In this document: positions 1 to 6,222 of the stretch, piece after piece
Position numbering within the stretch: the stretch's first letter is position 1
Layout of the letters: each line of letters starts with the position of its first letter
Origin: an uncultured Lachnospiraceae bacterium
GTDB taxonomy: Bacteria > Bacillota > Clostridia > Lachnospirales > Lachnospiraceae
Direction: 5' to 3'
Length of the DNA: 6,496 bases
Assembly (NCBI GenBank): GCA_948441955.1
Contig: CAOJQZ010000102.1
Span: forward strand, 1 to 6,496
The notes under the pieces: generated by a model
What the model saw: the letters and a program-made list of their open reading frames with translations, nothing else
The model's database searches: none
What the model was told of the DNA's origin: nothing
Position numbers and translations under genes: made by a program

Positions 1-1376
1 TCCAGCGGCTTTACCTGGAGCCTGTATATCCGCCTTAAGAGAATTGTTGATAATATCATAGATGCAATCTCCGCAATAGGGAAGGCCCACCACACGGCAG
101 ACAGCCCAAATACCTTAGCAAATATGTAGGCCACCGGAAGCAGTACGGCAAGCTGCCTTGCAGCGGATGTGATCAGGCTGTAAATCCCGTTTCCAAGAGC
201 CTGGAATACACTTCCCGCGATAATGCAGAAACCGGCAACCGGGAATGGGATACTGATAATCCGAAGAGCCGGAATACCAATATCAAGCATATGATCCGAG
301 GCGTCAAAGAGATTCTTTAGGAGAAATTCCGCGCCAAACTGGAAAAGCAGCAGTCCGGCAGTCATAATAGATACAGAAATCAGGACGCTAAGCTTGACGG
401 TATCTGTAATCCGTTTTTTCTTCCGTGCGCCGTAGTTGTAGGCAATGATTGGAGTCATGCCGTTATTGAGCCCGAAAATCGGCATAAAGATAAAGCTCTG
501 GAGCTTAAAATATACACCGAATACTGCTGCCGCAGTGGAAGAGAACATGAGCAGGATTTTATTCATGCCAAAGGTCATGACAGAGCCTATGGACTGCATG
601 ACAATGGAAGGGAGCCCGACCTTATAAATGGTAAGTATAGTCTGCCGGTGGGGACGGAAATGCTTAAGGCTGATATTAATTTCCTTGTTTCTCGTCTGGT
701 TAAAATATATGGAGAGGCAGACGGCGATAATCTGCCCGGTAATGGTGGCTATGGCGGCGCCTGCAACCTCAAGCCTTGGAAAACCGAACAATCCAAAAAT
801 CATAATCGGATCCAAAACAATATTAATGATTGCCCCCAGTCCCTGTGTAACCATGTTATAGAAGGTTTTCCCCGTGGACTGCATCAGCCTTTCGAAGGTA
901 ATCTGCAGAAAAATCCCGGCACAGAAAATCGTAATTATAGACATATATTCTGTTCCGTATTTTACAATGACGGGATTATCTGTCTGAAGTGTGAAAAACA
1001 GATTGGAACCAAATCCCCCTAGTACAGCAAAGACCATACAGCTTACAATAGTAAGAAAAAGGCCGTTTCTTGCGGCCCTGTTGGCGCCTTCAAAATTCTT
1101 TTCGCCCAGATTCCGTGACAGCAGTGCGTTAATGCCTACACCAGTGCCGGAGGCAATGGAAATCATCAGCGTCTGTATCGGAAACGCAAGGGAAACCGCG
1201 GTAAGAGCATCTTCACTGAGCTTTGCAACGAACATGCTGTCTACAATATTATAAAGGGCCTGCACCAGCATGGACAGCATCATGGGCAGGGACATGGTAA
1301 TCAATAATTTCGGTATGGGCATAACGCCCATTTTGTTTTCCTGCATAGCGGCAGAGTGTTCTGCTATTTTTGTCAT
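1..1376 (-). CDS. MATE family multidrug/cation efflux transporter (C-terminus beyond window edge)
   Basis: Reading the minus strand from an ATG at 1376 gives 458 uninterrupted codons down to base 3, with no stop before the left edge. The protein is almost all hydrophobic helices with short polar loops, as expected for the 12-helix MATE exporters, which expel drugs or organic cations in exchange for Na+ or H+. Family-like stretches include QALYNIVDSMFVAKLSEDAL (residues 39-58), GAIINIVLDPIMIFG (181-195), in the first half, and the matching FGLNNGMTPIIAYNYGAR (301-318) in the second half. Family members are about 440-460 residues, so only a few residues should be missing. The start is supported by GGGAGGT on the minus strand (1385-1391), 8 bases before the ATG. 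The gene is divergent from the deacetylase operon. The substrate cannot be told; it resembles the NorM/MepA-like branch of Clostridia. Confidence 0.93.
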   Translation of the reverse strand, partial: MTKIAEHSAAMQENKMGVMPIPKLLITMSLPMMLSMLVQALYNIVDSMFVAKLSEDALTAVSLAFPIQTLMISIASGTGVGINALLSRNLGEKNFEGANRAARNGLFLTIVSCMVFAVLGGFGSNLFFTLQTDNPVIVKYGTEYMSIITIFCAGIFLQITFERLMQSTGKTFYNMVTQGLGAIINIVLDPIMIFGLFGFPRLEVAGAAIATITGQIIAVCLSIYFNQTRNKEINISLKHFRPHRQTILTIYKVGLPSIVMQSIGSVMTFGMNKILLMFSSTAAAVFGVYFKLQSFIFMPIFGLNNGMTPIIAYNYGARKKKRITDTVKLSVLISVSIMTAGLLLFQFGAEFLLKNLFDASDHMLDIGIPALRIISIPFPVAGFCIIAGSVFQALGNGIYSLITSAARQLAVLLPVAYIFAKVFGLSAVWWAFPIAEIASMILSTILLRRIYRLQVKPL

Positions 1377-1414
1377 ATACGTATACCTCCCGTTGTTTTT
1401 CGAACATAAGGGCT

Positions 1415-1443
1415 ATTATAGCATGCATATTTTTGCAATGCAA
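1415..1443 (-). promoter_or_regulatory. Candidate promoter for the MATE gene
   Basis: On the minus strand a perfect -10 box, TATAAT (1420 down to 1415), lies 17 bases downstream of TTGCAT (1443 down to 1438). The latter matches only three of the six -35 consensus bases. Transcription would start near 1408, giving an untranslated leader of about 32 bases before the ATG at 1376, with the ribosome site inside it. The perfect -10 and the ideal spacing are seen directly; promoter activity is inferred. The weak -35 box would suit a promoter that depends on, or is blocked by, a regulator. Confidence 0.55.
1433..1443. repeat. 11-bp palindrome over the MATE -35 box, possible operator
   Basis: The sequence TTGCAATGCAA is a perfect inverted repeat, TTGCA and TGCAA around one central base. 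It covers the candidate -35 box of the MATE gene. A second TGCAT/ATGCA element and a GCATGC palindrome lie next to it at 1421-1428. Drug-efflux genes are often controlled by MarR-, TetR- or MerR-type repressors that bind such palindromes in the promoter. No such regulator gene is visible here, and short AT-rich palindromes also occur by chance, so the operator role is only an inference. Confidence 0.25.
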
Positions 1444-1509
1444 TATAGTATTTAAAAGATAAGGGGTGTCATATATATAGATGAAAGAAAACAGGAAGGA
1501 ACCTAAGCT

Positions 1510-2241
1510 GTGAATGGACGAAGACGTTATCATGAAATAAAGGTATTGTGTCTGATACTTATGTTTGCAAGTTTTATATATGAAGGAATATTTTCAGAAA
1601 GCAGTCATTTGGATGTAGAAAGCAGTACGGTTATAAAGGAGGAAATAGCAGAAAAAAATAGCAAAAAAACAAAGGAGGAAATAGAGCCGCCAAGAATTGC
1701 AATCACCTTTGACGACGGACCCAACGCCGCATGTACAGGCAGGCTTCTCGACGGCCTTAAGGAACGGGGAATTAAAGCAACGTTTTTCCTTATCGGCGAA
1801 TATGCAGAAATGAACCCGGAGCTTGTGGGCCGAATTCATGAGGAGGGGCATGTGATTGGAAACCATACCTATCATCATGTAGATATTACACGGCTGTCGG
1901 ATGAAGAAGCGGCTTATGAGATCAACGAAACAGATAAGGTGGTTTACGGAATTACCGGCGAGCATATCCGGTATGTGAGGCCGCCCTTCGGAGTATGGCA
2001 GAAGGATCTGGAGCTTGAGATGGAAGTGCTGCCGGTTATGTGGACCATTGATCCGCTTGACTGGACAACGGAAAATGTAGACGAAATTGTAAATAAGGTA
2101 GTGACGGAGGCAGAGGAAGGTGGTATTATTCTATTGCATGACTGTTATGAATCTTCTGTGGATGCCGCCCTTCGGATTGTGGATATTCTTACAGAGGAAG
2201 GGTATGAATTTGTAACAGTTGAAGAAATGATACTGGATTAG
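1510..2241 (+). CDS. Polysaccharide deacetylase (NodB homology domain), membrane-anchored or secreted
   Basis: A 243-residue carbohydrate esterase family 4 enzyme, which removes acetyl groups from N-acetylated sugars such as peptidoglycan or chitin-like chains using a divalent metal. Residues 1-11 are basic, and 12-28 form a hydrophobic segment that serves as signal peptide or membrane anchor. Residues 33-60 are a charged linker, and 62-243 are the catalytic domain. All five family motifs are visible: TFDDGP (66-71, base D68 and metal ligand D69), HTYHH (119-123, metal ligands H119 and H123), RPPFG (157-161), DPLDW (181-185) and LLHD (208-211, H210). The start is GTG at 1510, chosen because AGGAAGGA (1493-1500) lies 9 bases upstream and because it includes the whole export signal. 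The domain is complete, so the enzyme should be active outside the membrane. It heads a run with tcdA (5-base gap) and rarA. TATAGT at 1444-1449 could be its -10 box, but no matching -35 is clear. The exact substrate is unknown. Confidence 0.9.
   Translation: MNGRRRYHEIKVLCLILMFASFIYEGIFSESSHLDVESSTVIKEEIAEKNSKKTKEEIEPPRIAITFDDGPNAACTGRLLDGLKERGIKATFFLIGEYAEMNPELVGRIHEEGHVIGNHTYHHVDITRLSDEEAAYEINETDKVVYGITGEHIRYVRPPFGVWQKDLELEMEVLPVMWTIDPLDWTTENVDEIVNKVVTEAEEGGIILLHDCYESSVDAALRIVDILTEEGYEFVTVEEMILD
1635..1684 (+). repeat. In-frame 14-base direct repeat inside the deacetylase linker
   Basis: The same 14 bases, AAAGGAGGAAATAG, occur at 1635-1648 and 1671-1684, exactly 36 bases (12 codons) apart. 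Both encode KEEI in the charged linker between the membrane segment and the NodB domain. Each copy contains a full AGGAGG Shine-Dalgarno-like core, yet neither is followed by a well-placed start codon that opens a real gene. The simplest explanation is a small tandem duplication in a flexible linker with A-rich codon use. Confidence 0.6.
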
Positions 2242-2246
2242 AAAAG

Positions 2247-2969
2247 ATGACGGATATGAATGAATTTTCAAGAACAGAATTATTGATAGGAAGGAAAGGG
2301 CTTGAGAGGCTTAGGGCATCAAAGGTTCTTGTGTTTGGTGTTGGCGGCGTGGGATCCCACTGCATCGAGGCTCTTGCAAGATGCGGTGTGGGAAAGCTTG
2401 TTCTGGTGGATAATGATAAGGTTTCTCTTACAAATATTAACCGCCAGTCCATTGCTTACCACAGCACAGCAGGGCAGTTTAAGACAAAGGTTATGAAGGA
2501 GAGAATCCGGGATATTTGTCCGGAAACAGAGGTCACCACCTATGAAACTTTTGTCCTGCCGGAAAATATAGAGGAAATACTTGCGGAAAAGCCGGATTAT
2601 ATGATAGATGCAATTGATACGGTGACAGCCAAGCTTGCAATTGCCGAAAAGGCACAGGAGTACAAAATACCGCTTATCAGCAGCATGGGTACGGGAAATA
2701 AGCTTCACGGGGAGCTTTTTGAGATTGCAGACATCAATGAAACAAGCGTGTGCCCTCTCTGCCGGGTGATGAGGAAGGAGCTTAGGGCAAGAGGGATAGG
2801 GCATCTGAAGGTATTATATTCAAAGGAGAAGCCGGTGGAAACAGACGGACGGGATACAGGGGAGGAGAAGGGAAGTAAGCGTTCTCTTCCGGGGAGCATA
2901 TCCTTTGTGCCGCCGGTGGCCGGACTTTTGATTGCAGGTGAAGCGCTGCGGGATTTGATAGGAGGATAA
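2247..2969 (+). CDS. tcdA: tRNA threonylcarbamoyladenosine dehydratase TcdA (ThiF/MoeB/E1-like family)
   Basis: A 240-residue E1-like enzyme. TcdA (CsdL/YgdL in E. coli) uses ATP to activate and cyclise the t6A base at position 37 of ANN-decoding tRNAs into ct6A, which sharpens decoding. Visible marks are the Rossmann nucleotide loop GVGGVGS (31-37), the acidic strand end LVDNDKV (53-59), the E1-family NRQ (65-67), K81, MIDAIDT (119-125), and the C-terminal GSISFVPPVAGLLIAGEAL typical of TcdA. It is shorter than the E. coli protein (268 residues) but has all core parts. A lone CPLC (169-172) stands where many relatives have DPLA or CPLA; a second CxxC is absent, so the zinc site of MoeB/ThiF is not present. 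ATG at 2247 follows the deacetylase stop by 5 bases with no clear ribosome site, so translation may be coupled. ATG at 2256 (M4), just before NEFSRTELL, is an equally possible start. Confidence 0.88.
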   Translation: MTDMNEFSRTELLIGRKGLERLRASKVLVFGVGGVGSHCIEALARCGVGKLVLVDNDKVSLTNINRQSIAYHSTAGQFKTKVMKERIRDICPETEVTTYETFVLPENIEEILAEKPDYMIDAIDTVTAKLAIAEKAQEYKIPLISSMGTGNKLHGELFEIADINETSVCPLCRVMRKELRARGIGHLKVLYSKEKPVETDGRDTGEEKGSKRSLPGSISFVPPVAGLLIAGEALRDLIGG

Positions 2970-2973
2970 GAGA

Positions 2974-4293
2974 ATGGATCTGTTCGAATATGCGAGAGAA
3001 AAAAATATGGATAGGGAGGCGCCCCTTGCTTCAAGACTGCGGCCGGCGACTCTTGAGGAGGTGGTAGGGCAGCAGCATATTATCGGGAAGGACAAGCTGC
3101 TTTACCGCGCCATTAAAGCGGATAAGCTTGGTTCTATCATTTTCTACGGGCCTCCGGGGACGGGGAAAACTACCCTTGCTAAGGTAATCGCCCATACCAC
3201 CAGATCTGAATTTACTCAGATTAATGCCACCGTGGCCGGGAAAAAGGACATGGAAGAGGTAGTGAAAAGGGCGAAGGATACCCTTGGCATGTACCAGAAG
3301 AAAACGATTCTTTTTATAGACGAGATTCATCGGTTTAATAAGGGGCAGCAGGATTATCTTCTTCCTTTTGTGGAAGACGGAACCGTTACTCTGATTGGAG
3401 CAACCACAGAAAATCCGTACTTTGAGGTGAACGGGGCGCTGATTTCACGTTCCAGTATTTTCGAGCTTTATCCCCTTGAAAAGGAAGAAATAAAAATACT
3501 TATCCGCCGGGCGGTATATGATGTGGAAAAGGGAATGGGAAGCTATGGGGCGGTGATCGATGAGGAAGCGCTGGATTTTCTTGCTGATATTTCCGGAGGA
3601 GATGCAAGAAATGCATTAAAAGCCGTAGAGCTTGGAGTTCTGACGACGGACAGAAGCGAGGACGGGAAGATTCATATTACTCTTGAAATAGCTTCCCAAT
3701 GTACTCAGAAAAGGGTGGTCCGCTATGATAAGACTGGGGACAATCACTATGATACAATATCTGCGTTTATTAAGAGCATGAGAGGATCCGATCCGGATGC
3801 AGCGGTATATTATCTTGCAAAGATGCTCTATGCAGGGGAGGATATTAAATTTATTGCAAGACGGATCATGATCTGTGCTTCCGAGGATGTGGGAAATGCA
3901 GATCCAATGGCCCTTACGGTGGCGGTATCCGCAGCACAGGCCGTAGAGAGAATCGGGATGCCGGAGGCCCAGATTATTTTGTCTCAGGCAGTGCTTTATG
4001 TGGCGTCGGCGCCGAAGAGTAATTCAGCGGTAAACGCTGTCAGTATGGCGATGGAAAACGTAAGAAATTATAAGACAACCGTTCCGGCGCATCTTCAGGA
4101 TGCCCACTATAAAGGCTCTAAAAATCTGGGGCGCGGTATCGGATATAAATATGCACATAATTATCCGAATCATTATGTAGAGCAGCAGTATATGCCAAAG
4201 GAGATAGAGGGAACCGTCTTTTATGAACCCGGGGATAACGGGAAGGAAAAAGAGATAAAGGAGTGGCTTGCATTTATAAGAAAAGAACATTGA
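2974..4293 (+). CDS. rarA: Replication-associated recombination protein A (RarA/MgsA), AAA+ ATPase
   Basis: A 439-residue AAA+ ATPase of the clamp-loader-like RarA/MgsA/WRNIP1 family, which acts at stalled replication forks. E. coli RarA has 447 residues and B. subtilis RarA about 420, so this is full length. Visible are the N-terminal APLASRLRPATLEEVVGQQH (16-35), Walker A GPPGTGKTT (59-67), Walker B ILFIDEIHRFNKGQQD (112-127), sensor 1 IGATTENP (141-148), a likely arginine finger R159 in SRSS, and sensor 2 GGDARNAL (208-215). The C-terminal tetramerisation region ends with the family stretch YKGSKNLGRGIGYKYAHNYP. The start ATG is fixed by AGGAGG at 2960-2965, which overlaps the last codons of tcdA. 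The 4-base gap to tcdA makes co-transcription very likely. The link between tRNA modification and fork repair seems to be one of shared expression only. Confidence 0.95.
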   Translation: MDLFEYAREKNMDREAPLASRLRPATLEEVVGQQHIIGKDKLLYRAIKADKLGSIIFYGPPGTGKTTLAKVIAHTTRSEFTQINATVAGKKDMEEVVKRAKDTLGMYQKKTILFIDEIHRFNKGQQDYLLPFVEDGTVTLIGATTENPYFEVNGALISRSSIFELYPLEKEEIKILIRRAVYDVEKGMGSYGAVIDEEALDFLADISGGDARNALKAVELGVLTTDRSEDGKIHITLEIASQCTQKRVVRYDKTGDNHYDTISAFIKSMRGSDPDAAVYYLAKMLYAGEDIKFIARRIMICASEDVGNADPMALTVAVSAAQAVERIGMPEAQIILSQAVLYVASAPKSNSAVNAVSMAMENVRNYKTTVPAHLQDAHYKGSKNLGRGIGYKYAHNYPNHYVEQQYMPKEIEGTVFYEPGDNGKEKEIKEWLAFIRKEH

Positions 4294-4413
4294 GAGAGAC
4301 GGCCAAGCTTAAAAAAAGAAAACAGCCTGACCAGGGGGCGGCTTCATAGCTTTATTGTATCTTCAGTCTTGAAGCTTTCAAAATATGAGAGCTGAAAAAT
4401 TATTATACAAATA
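4294..4413. other. Gene-free stretch after rarA with only weak hairpins
   Basis: No credible reading frame is seen on either strand. Two weak inverted repeats exist: GCTTCA (4341-4346) with TGAAGC (4370-4375), and CTTCA (4361-4365) with TGAAG (4370-4374), which share the same right arm. Neither is GC-rich or followed by a run of T, so neither is a convincing terminator for the deacetylase-tcdA-rarA operon. How that operon ends is not clear from the sequence. Confidence 0.4.
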
Positions 4414-4442
4414 TTGATTTTTTGCAGGCGGTATGATATGAT
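4414..4442 (+). promoter_or_regulatory. Sigma-A-type promoter for the ABC importer operon
   Basis: A -35 box TTGATT (4414-4419, four of six consensus bases) and a -10 box TATGAT (4437-4442, five of six) are separated by exactly 17 bases. Transcription should begin close to 4449, giving a leader of about 187 bases before the ATG at 4636. Such a long leader for a transport operon is itself a sign of control at the RNA level. The T-rich run just after the -10 box (4443-4448) precedes the start point. A partial copy of the -10 (TATGAT at 4432-4437) has poor spacing to this -35. Confidence 0.65.
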
Positions 4443-4448
4443 TTTTTT

Positions 4449-4602
4449 ACTTGGCAGCAAGAAGCTGTCTTGACGGGCAGAAGCTCTTGAATTTTGAGAT
4501 GTTATATTAACTTTAGACGCAGACGGATGTCGGCAGAGTTTTAAGAAAGATATGCACATGAAGGCATATGACTCTTCAGAAGGAGAGGCATGTGCTTTTT
4601 TT
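4449..4602 (+). promoter_or_regulatory. Structured 5' leader, candidate riboswitch or attenuator of the ABC importer
   Basis: The RNA from the inferred start can fold into several local elements. Hairpin 1 is GGCAGC (4453-4458) with GCTGTC (4464-4469) around an AAGAA loop. A weaker hairpin spans 4485-4499. Another spans 4519-4534, with GAC/GTC closing a GGAT loop. GGCAG occurs three times, at 4453, 4476 and 4532. A candidate antiterminator pairs AGAGT (4535-4539) with ACTCT (4571-4575) and ATATGC (4550-4555) with GCATAT (4564-4569). This would use the 5' arm of the terminator that follows, so only one of the two structures can form. The architecture is that of a transcription-attenuating riboswitch upstream of an uptake operon. 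Typical T-box, TPP, cobalamin, SAM and lysine motifs were looked for and not seen. A Ni/Co riboswitch is a possible class; the ligand is not established. Confidence 0.5.
4564..4602 (+). terminator. Intrinsic terminator in the leader of the ABC importer
   Basis: GCATATG (4564-4570) pairs with CATGTGC (4589-4595) through seven pairs, one of them a G-U wobble. After one A/G mismatch, CTCTTC (4572-4577) pairs with GGAGAG (4582-4587) through six pairs, one of them G-U, closing an AGAA loop. The stem is followed at once by seven T (4596-4602). GCACATG at 4554-4560 is a perfect alternative partner for CATGTGC. The terminator ends 33 bases before the ATG of the solute-binding protein and after that gene's own promoter, so it probably works as an attenuator rather than as the end of the rarA operon. 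Confidence 0.75.
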
Positions 4603-4623
4603 GGGCACAAATTAAGAAAACTA

Positions 4624-4629
4624 AGGAGG
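4624..4629 (+). promoter_or_regulatory. Ribosome binding site that fixes the solute-binding protein start
   Basis: AGGAGG, within AAGGAGGA, lies 6 bases before the ATG at 4636. It selects this ATG over the in-frame ATG at 4552, which has no ribosome site and whose extra 28 codons would run through the terminator hairpin. It lies 21 bases past the terminator T-run, so it is transcribed only on read-through. Confidence 0.85.
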
Positions 4630-4635
4630 AAAGAG

Positions 4636-6204
4636 ATGAAAAAATTCGTTTTATTGTTGTTGGCAGTACTGTTGGTATTTTTTATATTCGGCTGTGGTGC
4701 GGATTCCGATCCGCAGAAGGGAAGGAAGATGGAGGAGGGAAGCGCTGACGCCAGTACGTTGGTATACGGGAGCGGAGATTATACCAGAATTAACCCAGCC
4801 ATGGATGAACACGGAGAGATCAATATCCTGATTTTCAACGGCCTTACCGCCCATGACGGTGAGAATCAGGTGATTCCAGGGCTTGCCAAGAATTGGGAGT
4901 TTGATGAAGAGAACTGCACATATACCTTTCACCTGGAGGAGGATGTAAAATGGCACGATGGAGAGGATTTTACCGCAGATGATGTTAAGTTTACAATTGA
5001 AGCTGTTATGAATCCGGAGAATGGTTCTGAGAATGCATCGAATTATGAAGATATTGAAGAAATCACAGTGGCTGATGATCATACCATATCTTTTAAACTG
5101 ACGGCGCCGAATGTCGCTTTTCTTGATTATATGACGATGGCAGTGCTTCCAGAGCATCTTCTTAAAGGAGAGAATATGCAGGAGTCTGATTTCTTTCGTA
5201 ATCCGGTGGGGACAGGTCCGTACAAGCTGGAAAGCTGGGATGAGGGACAGGCCATTACCCTTGTGAAGAATGAGAATTATTTTAAAGGCGAGGCAGAAAT
5301 TGGACGGATTGTTTTTAAAATTGTACCGGATGACAATGCCAAAGCGGTTCAGATGGAATCCGGAGAACTCGATCTGGCCCTTTTAACCCCGAAGGATGCA
5401 CAAAACTTTATTGATAAAGAAGGGTATAATTGCTATGACATGAAGACCTCTGATTATCGGGGAATCCTTTTTAATTTCCAAAATGAATATTGGATGAAGA
5501 ACAGAGATATTATCCCGGCAGTCTGTTATGCAATCGACAGACAGGCAATCATTGATGCAATTCTTCTTGGACAAGGAATTACAGCTTATGGACCCCTACA
5601 GCGCAACATTTATAATAATGAGGATGTAGAGCATTATGATTATAATCCGGAGAAAGCAAAAGAGATACTTGAGGCGGCCGGATGTAAGATGGGCGGCGAT
5701 GGTTTTTATGAGAGAGACGGCGAAACAGTTGGATTTGTTATCAGTGCAGGCGCGGGAGATCAGGTTCGGGTGGACATTGCTCAGGCGGCGGCACAACAGC
5801 TCGGCGAGGCCGGAATTGCGTGTACGGTAGATATCCCGACGCAAGTTGACTGGGGAGGACAGATGGCATACCTGATCGGATGGGGAAGCCCGTTTGATGC
5901 CGACGACCATACTTATAAGGTTTTTGGTACGGATAAAGGGGCAAACTACAGCGGATATTCCAATGAGCAGGTGGATAAATATCTGACAGAGGCCCGTCAG
6001 TCTGATGACCCGGAAGTCCGTGCAGAAGCGTATGACATGTTTCAGACTGAGCTGGCAAAGGATCCGGCTTACGCATTTATCTGCTATGTGGATGCAAACT
6101 ATGTGGCCAAATCCGGCATTGCGGGTATCAGCCCGGATACGGTTTTGGGACATCACGGGGTCGGAATATTCTGGAATGCAGCAGATTGGACAATCTCGAA
6201 ATAA
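4636..6204 (+). CDS. ABC transporter solute-binding lipoprotein, family 5 (peptide/nickel type)
   Basis: A 522-residue extracellular solute-binding protein, tethered to the outer face of the membrane, that hands its ligand to an Opp/Dpp/Nik-type importer. Residues 1-19 are a lipoprotein signal (two lysines, then a hydrophobic run), with a lipobox IFGC ending at C20. A polar linker follows (21-40). The SBP_bac_5 signature spans about 82-121, from GLAKNWEFDEENCTYTFHL through the VKWHDGEDFTADDVKFT stretch. NPVGTGPYKLESW (189-201) and YAIDRQAIIDAILLGQG (298-314) are other family hallmarks. The length is normal. Family 5 proteins bind oligopeptides, dipeptides, nickel chelates, heme or sugars, and the ligand cannot be assigned here. 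GWGSPFDADDHTY (415-427) lies where NikA has a similar WGAPYDPHAF, and a C-terminal GHHG (505-508) could bind metal; both are weak hints only. The gene follows the attenuator-type leader and is 18 bases upstream of an importer ATPase gene, so the two probably form an operon. Confidence 0.92.
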   Translation: MKKFVLLLLAVLLVFFIFGCGADSDPQKGRKMEEGSADASTLVYGSGDYTRINPAMDEHGEINILIFNGLTAHDGENQVIPGLAKNWEFDEENCTYTFHLEEDVKWHDGEDFTADDVKFTIEAVMNPENGSENASNYEDIEEITVADDHTISFKLTAPNVAFLDYMTMAVLPEHLLKGENMQESDFFRNPVGTGPYKLESWDEGQAITLVKNENYFKGEAEIGRIVFKIVPDDNAKAVQMESGELDLALLTPKDAQNFIDKEGYNCYDMKTSDYRGILFNFQNEYWMKNRDIIPAVCYAIDRQAIIDAILLGQGITAYGPLQRNIYNNEDVEHYDYNPEKAKEILEAAGCKMGGDGFYERDGETVGFVISAGAGDQVRVDIAQAAAQQLGEAGIACTVDIPTQVDWGGQMAYLIGWGSPFDADDHTYKVFGTDKGANYSGYSNEQVDKYLTEARQSDDPEVRAEAYDMFQTELAKDPAYAFICYVDANYVAKSGIAGISPDTVLGHHGVGIFWNAADWTISK

Positions 6205-6222
6205 ATATATGGGGGAAGGGTT

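Noticed and set aside
445..1254. Plus-strand open frames within 445-1254
   Set aside because: They are antisense shadows of the MATE gene, which is continuous on the minus strand. They have no recognisable domains or ribosome sites.
1457..1509. Clear promoter for the deacetylase operon near its start
   Set aside because: AT-rich -10-like strings exist (for example at 1444-1449 and 1472-1477), but none has a -35 box at acceptable spacing, so none is listed as a feature.
2751..2762. CPLC in TcdA as half of a zinc site
   Set aside because: Zinc sites in the MoeB/ThiF family need two CxxC pairs and no second pair is present. The motif sits where TcdA proteins have DPLA or CPLA.
4341..4375. Inverted repeats after rarA as an operon terminator
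   Set aside because: The stems are short, the longer one has a big loop, and no T-run follows on the plus strand.
4344..4610. Minus-strand 88-residue open frame in the gap after rarA
   Set aside because: It has low-complexity composition, no ribosome site and no family resemblance. It is antisense to the promoter and leader of the importer.
4552..4635. Upstream in-frame extension of the solute-binding protein starting at ATG 4552
   Set aside because: It has no ribosome site, would put 28 polar residues before the lipoprotein signal, and overlaps the terminator hairpin. The ATG at 4636 has a strong AGGAGG and gives a normal lipoprotein signal.
4449..4635. T-box leader
   Set aside because: The conserved T-box sequence (TGGNACCGCG type) before the terminator is absent, and no amino-acid enzyme or specifier loop is evident.
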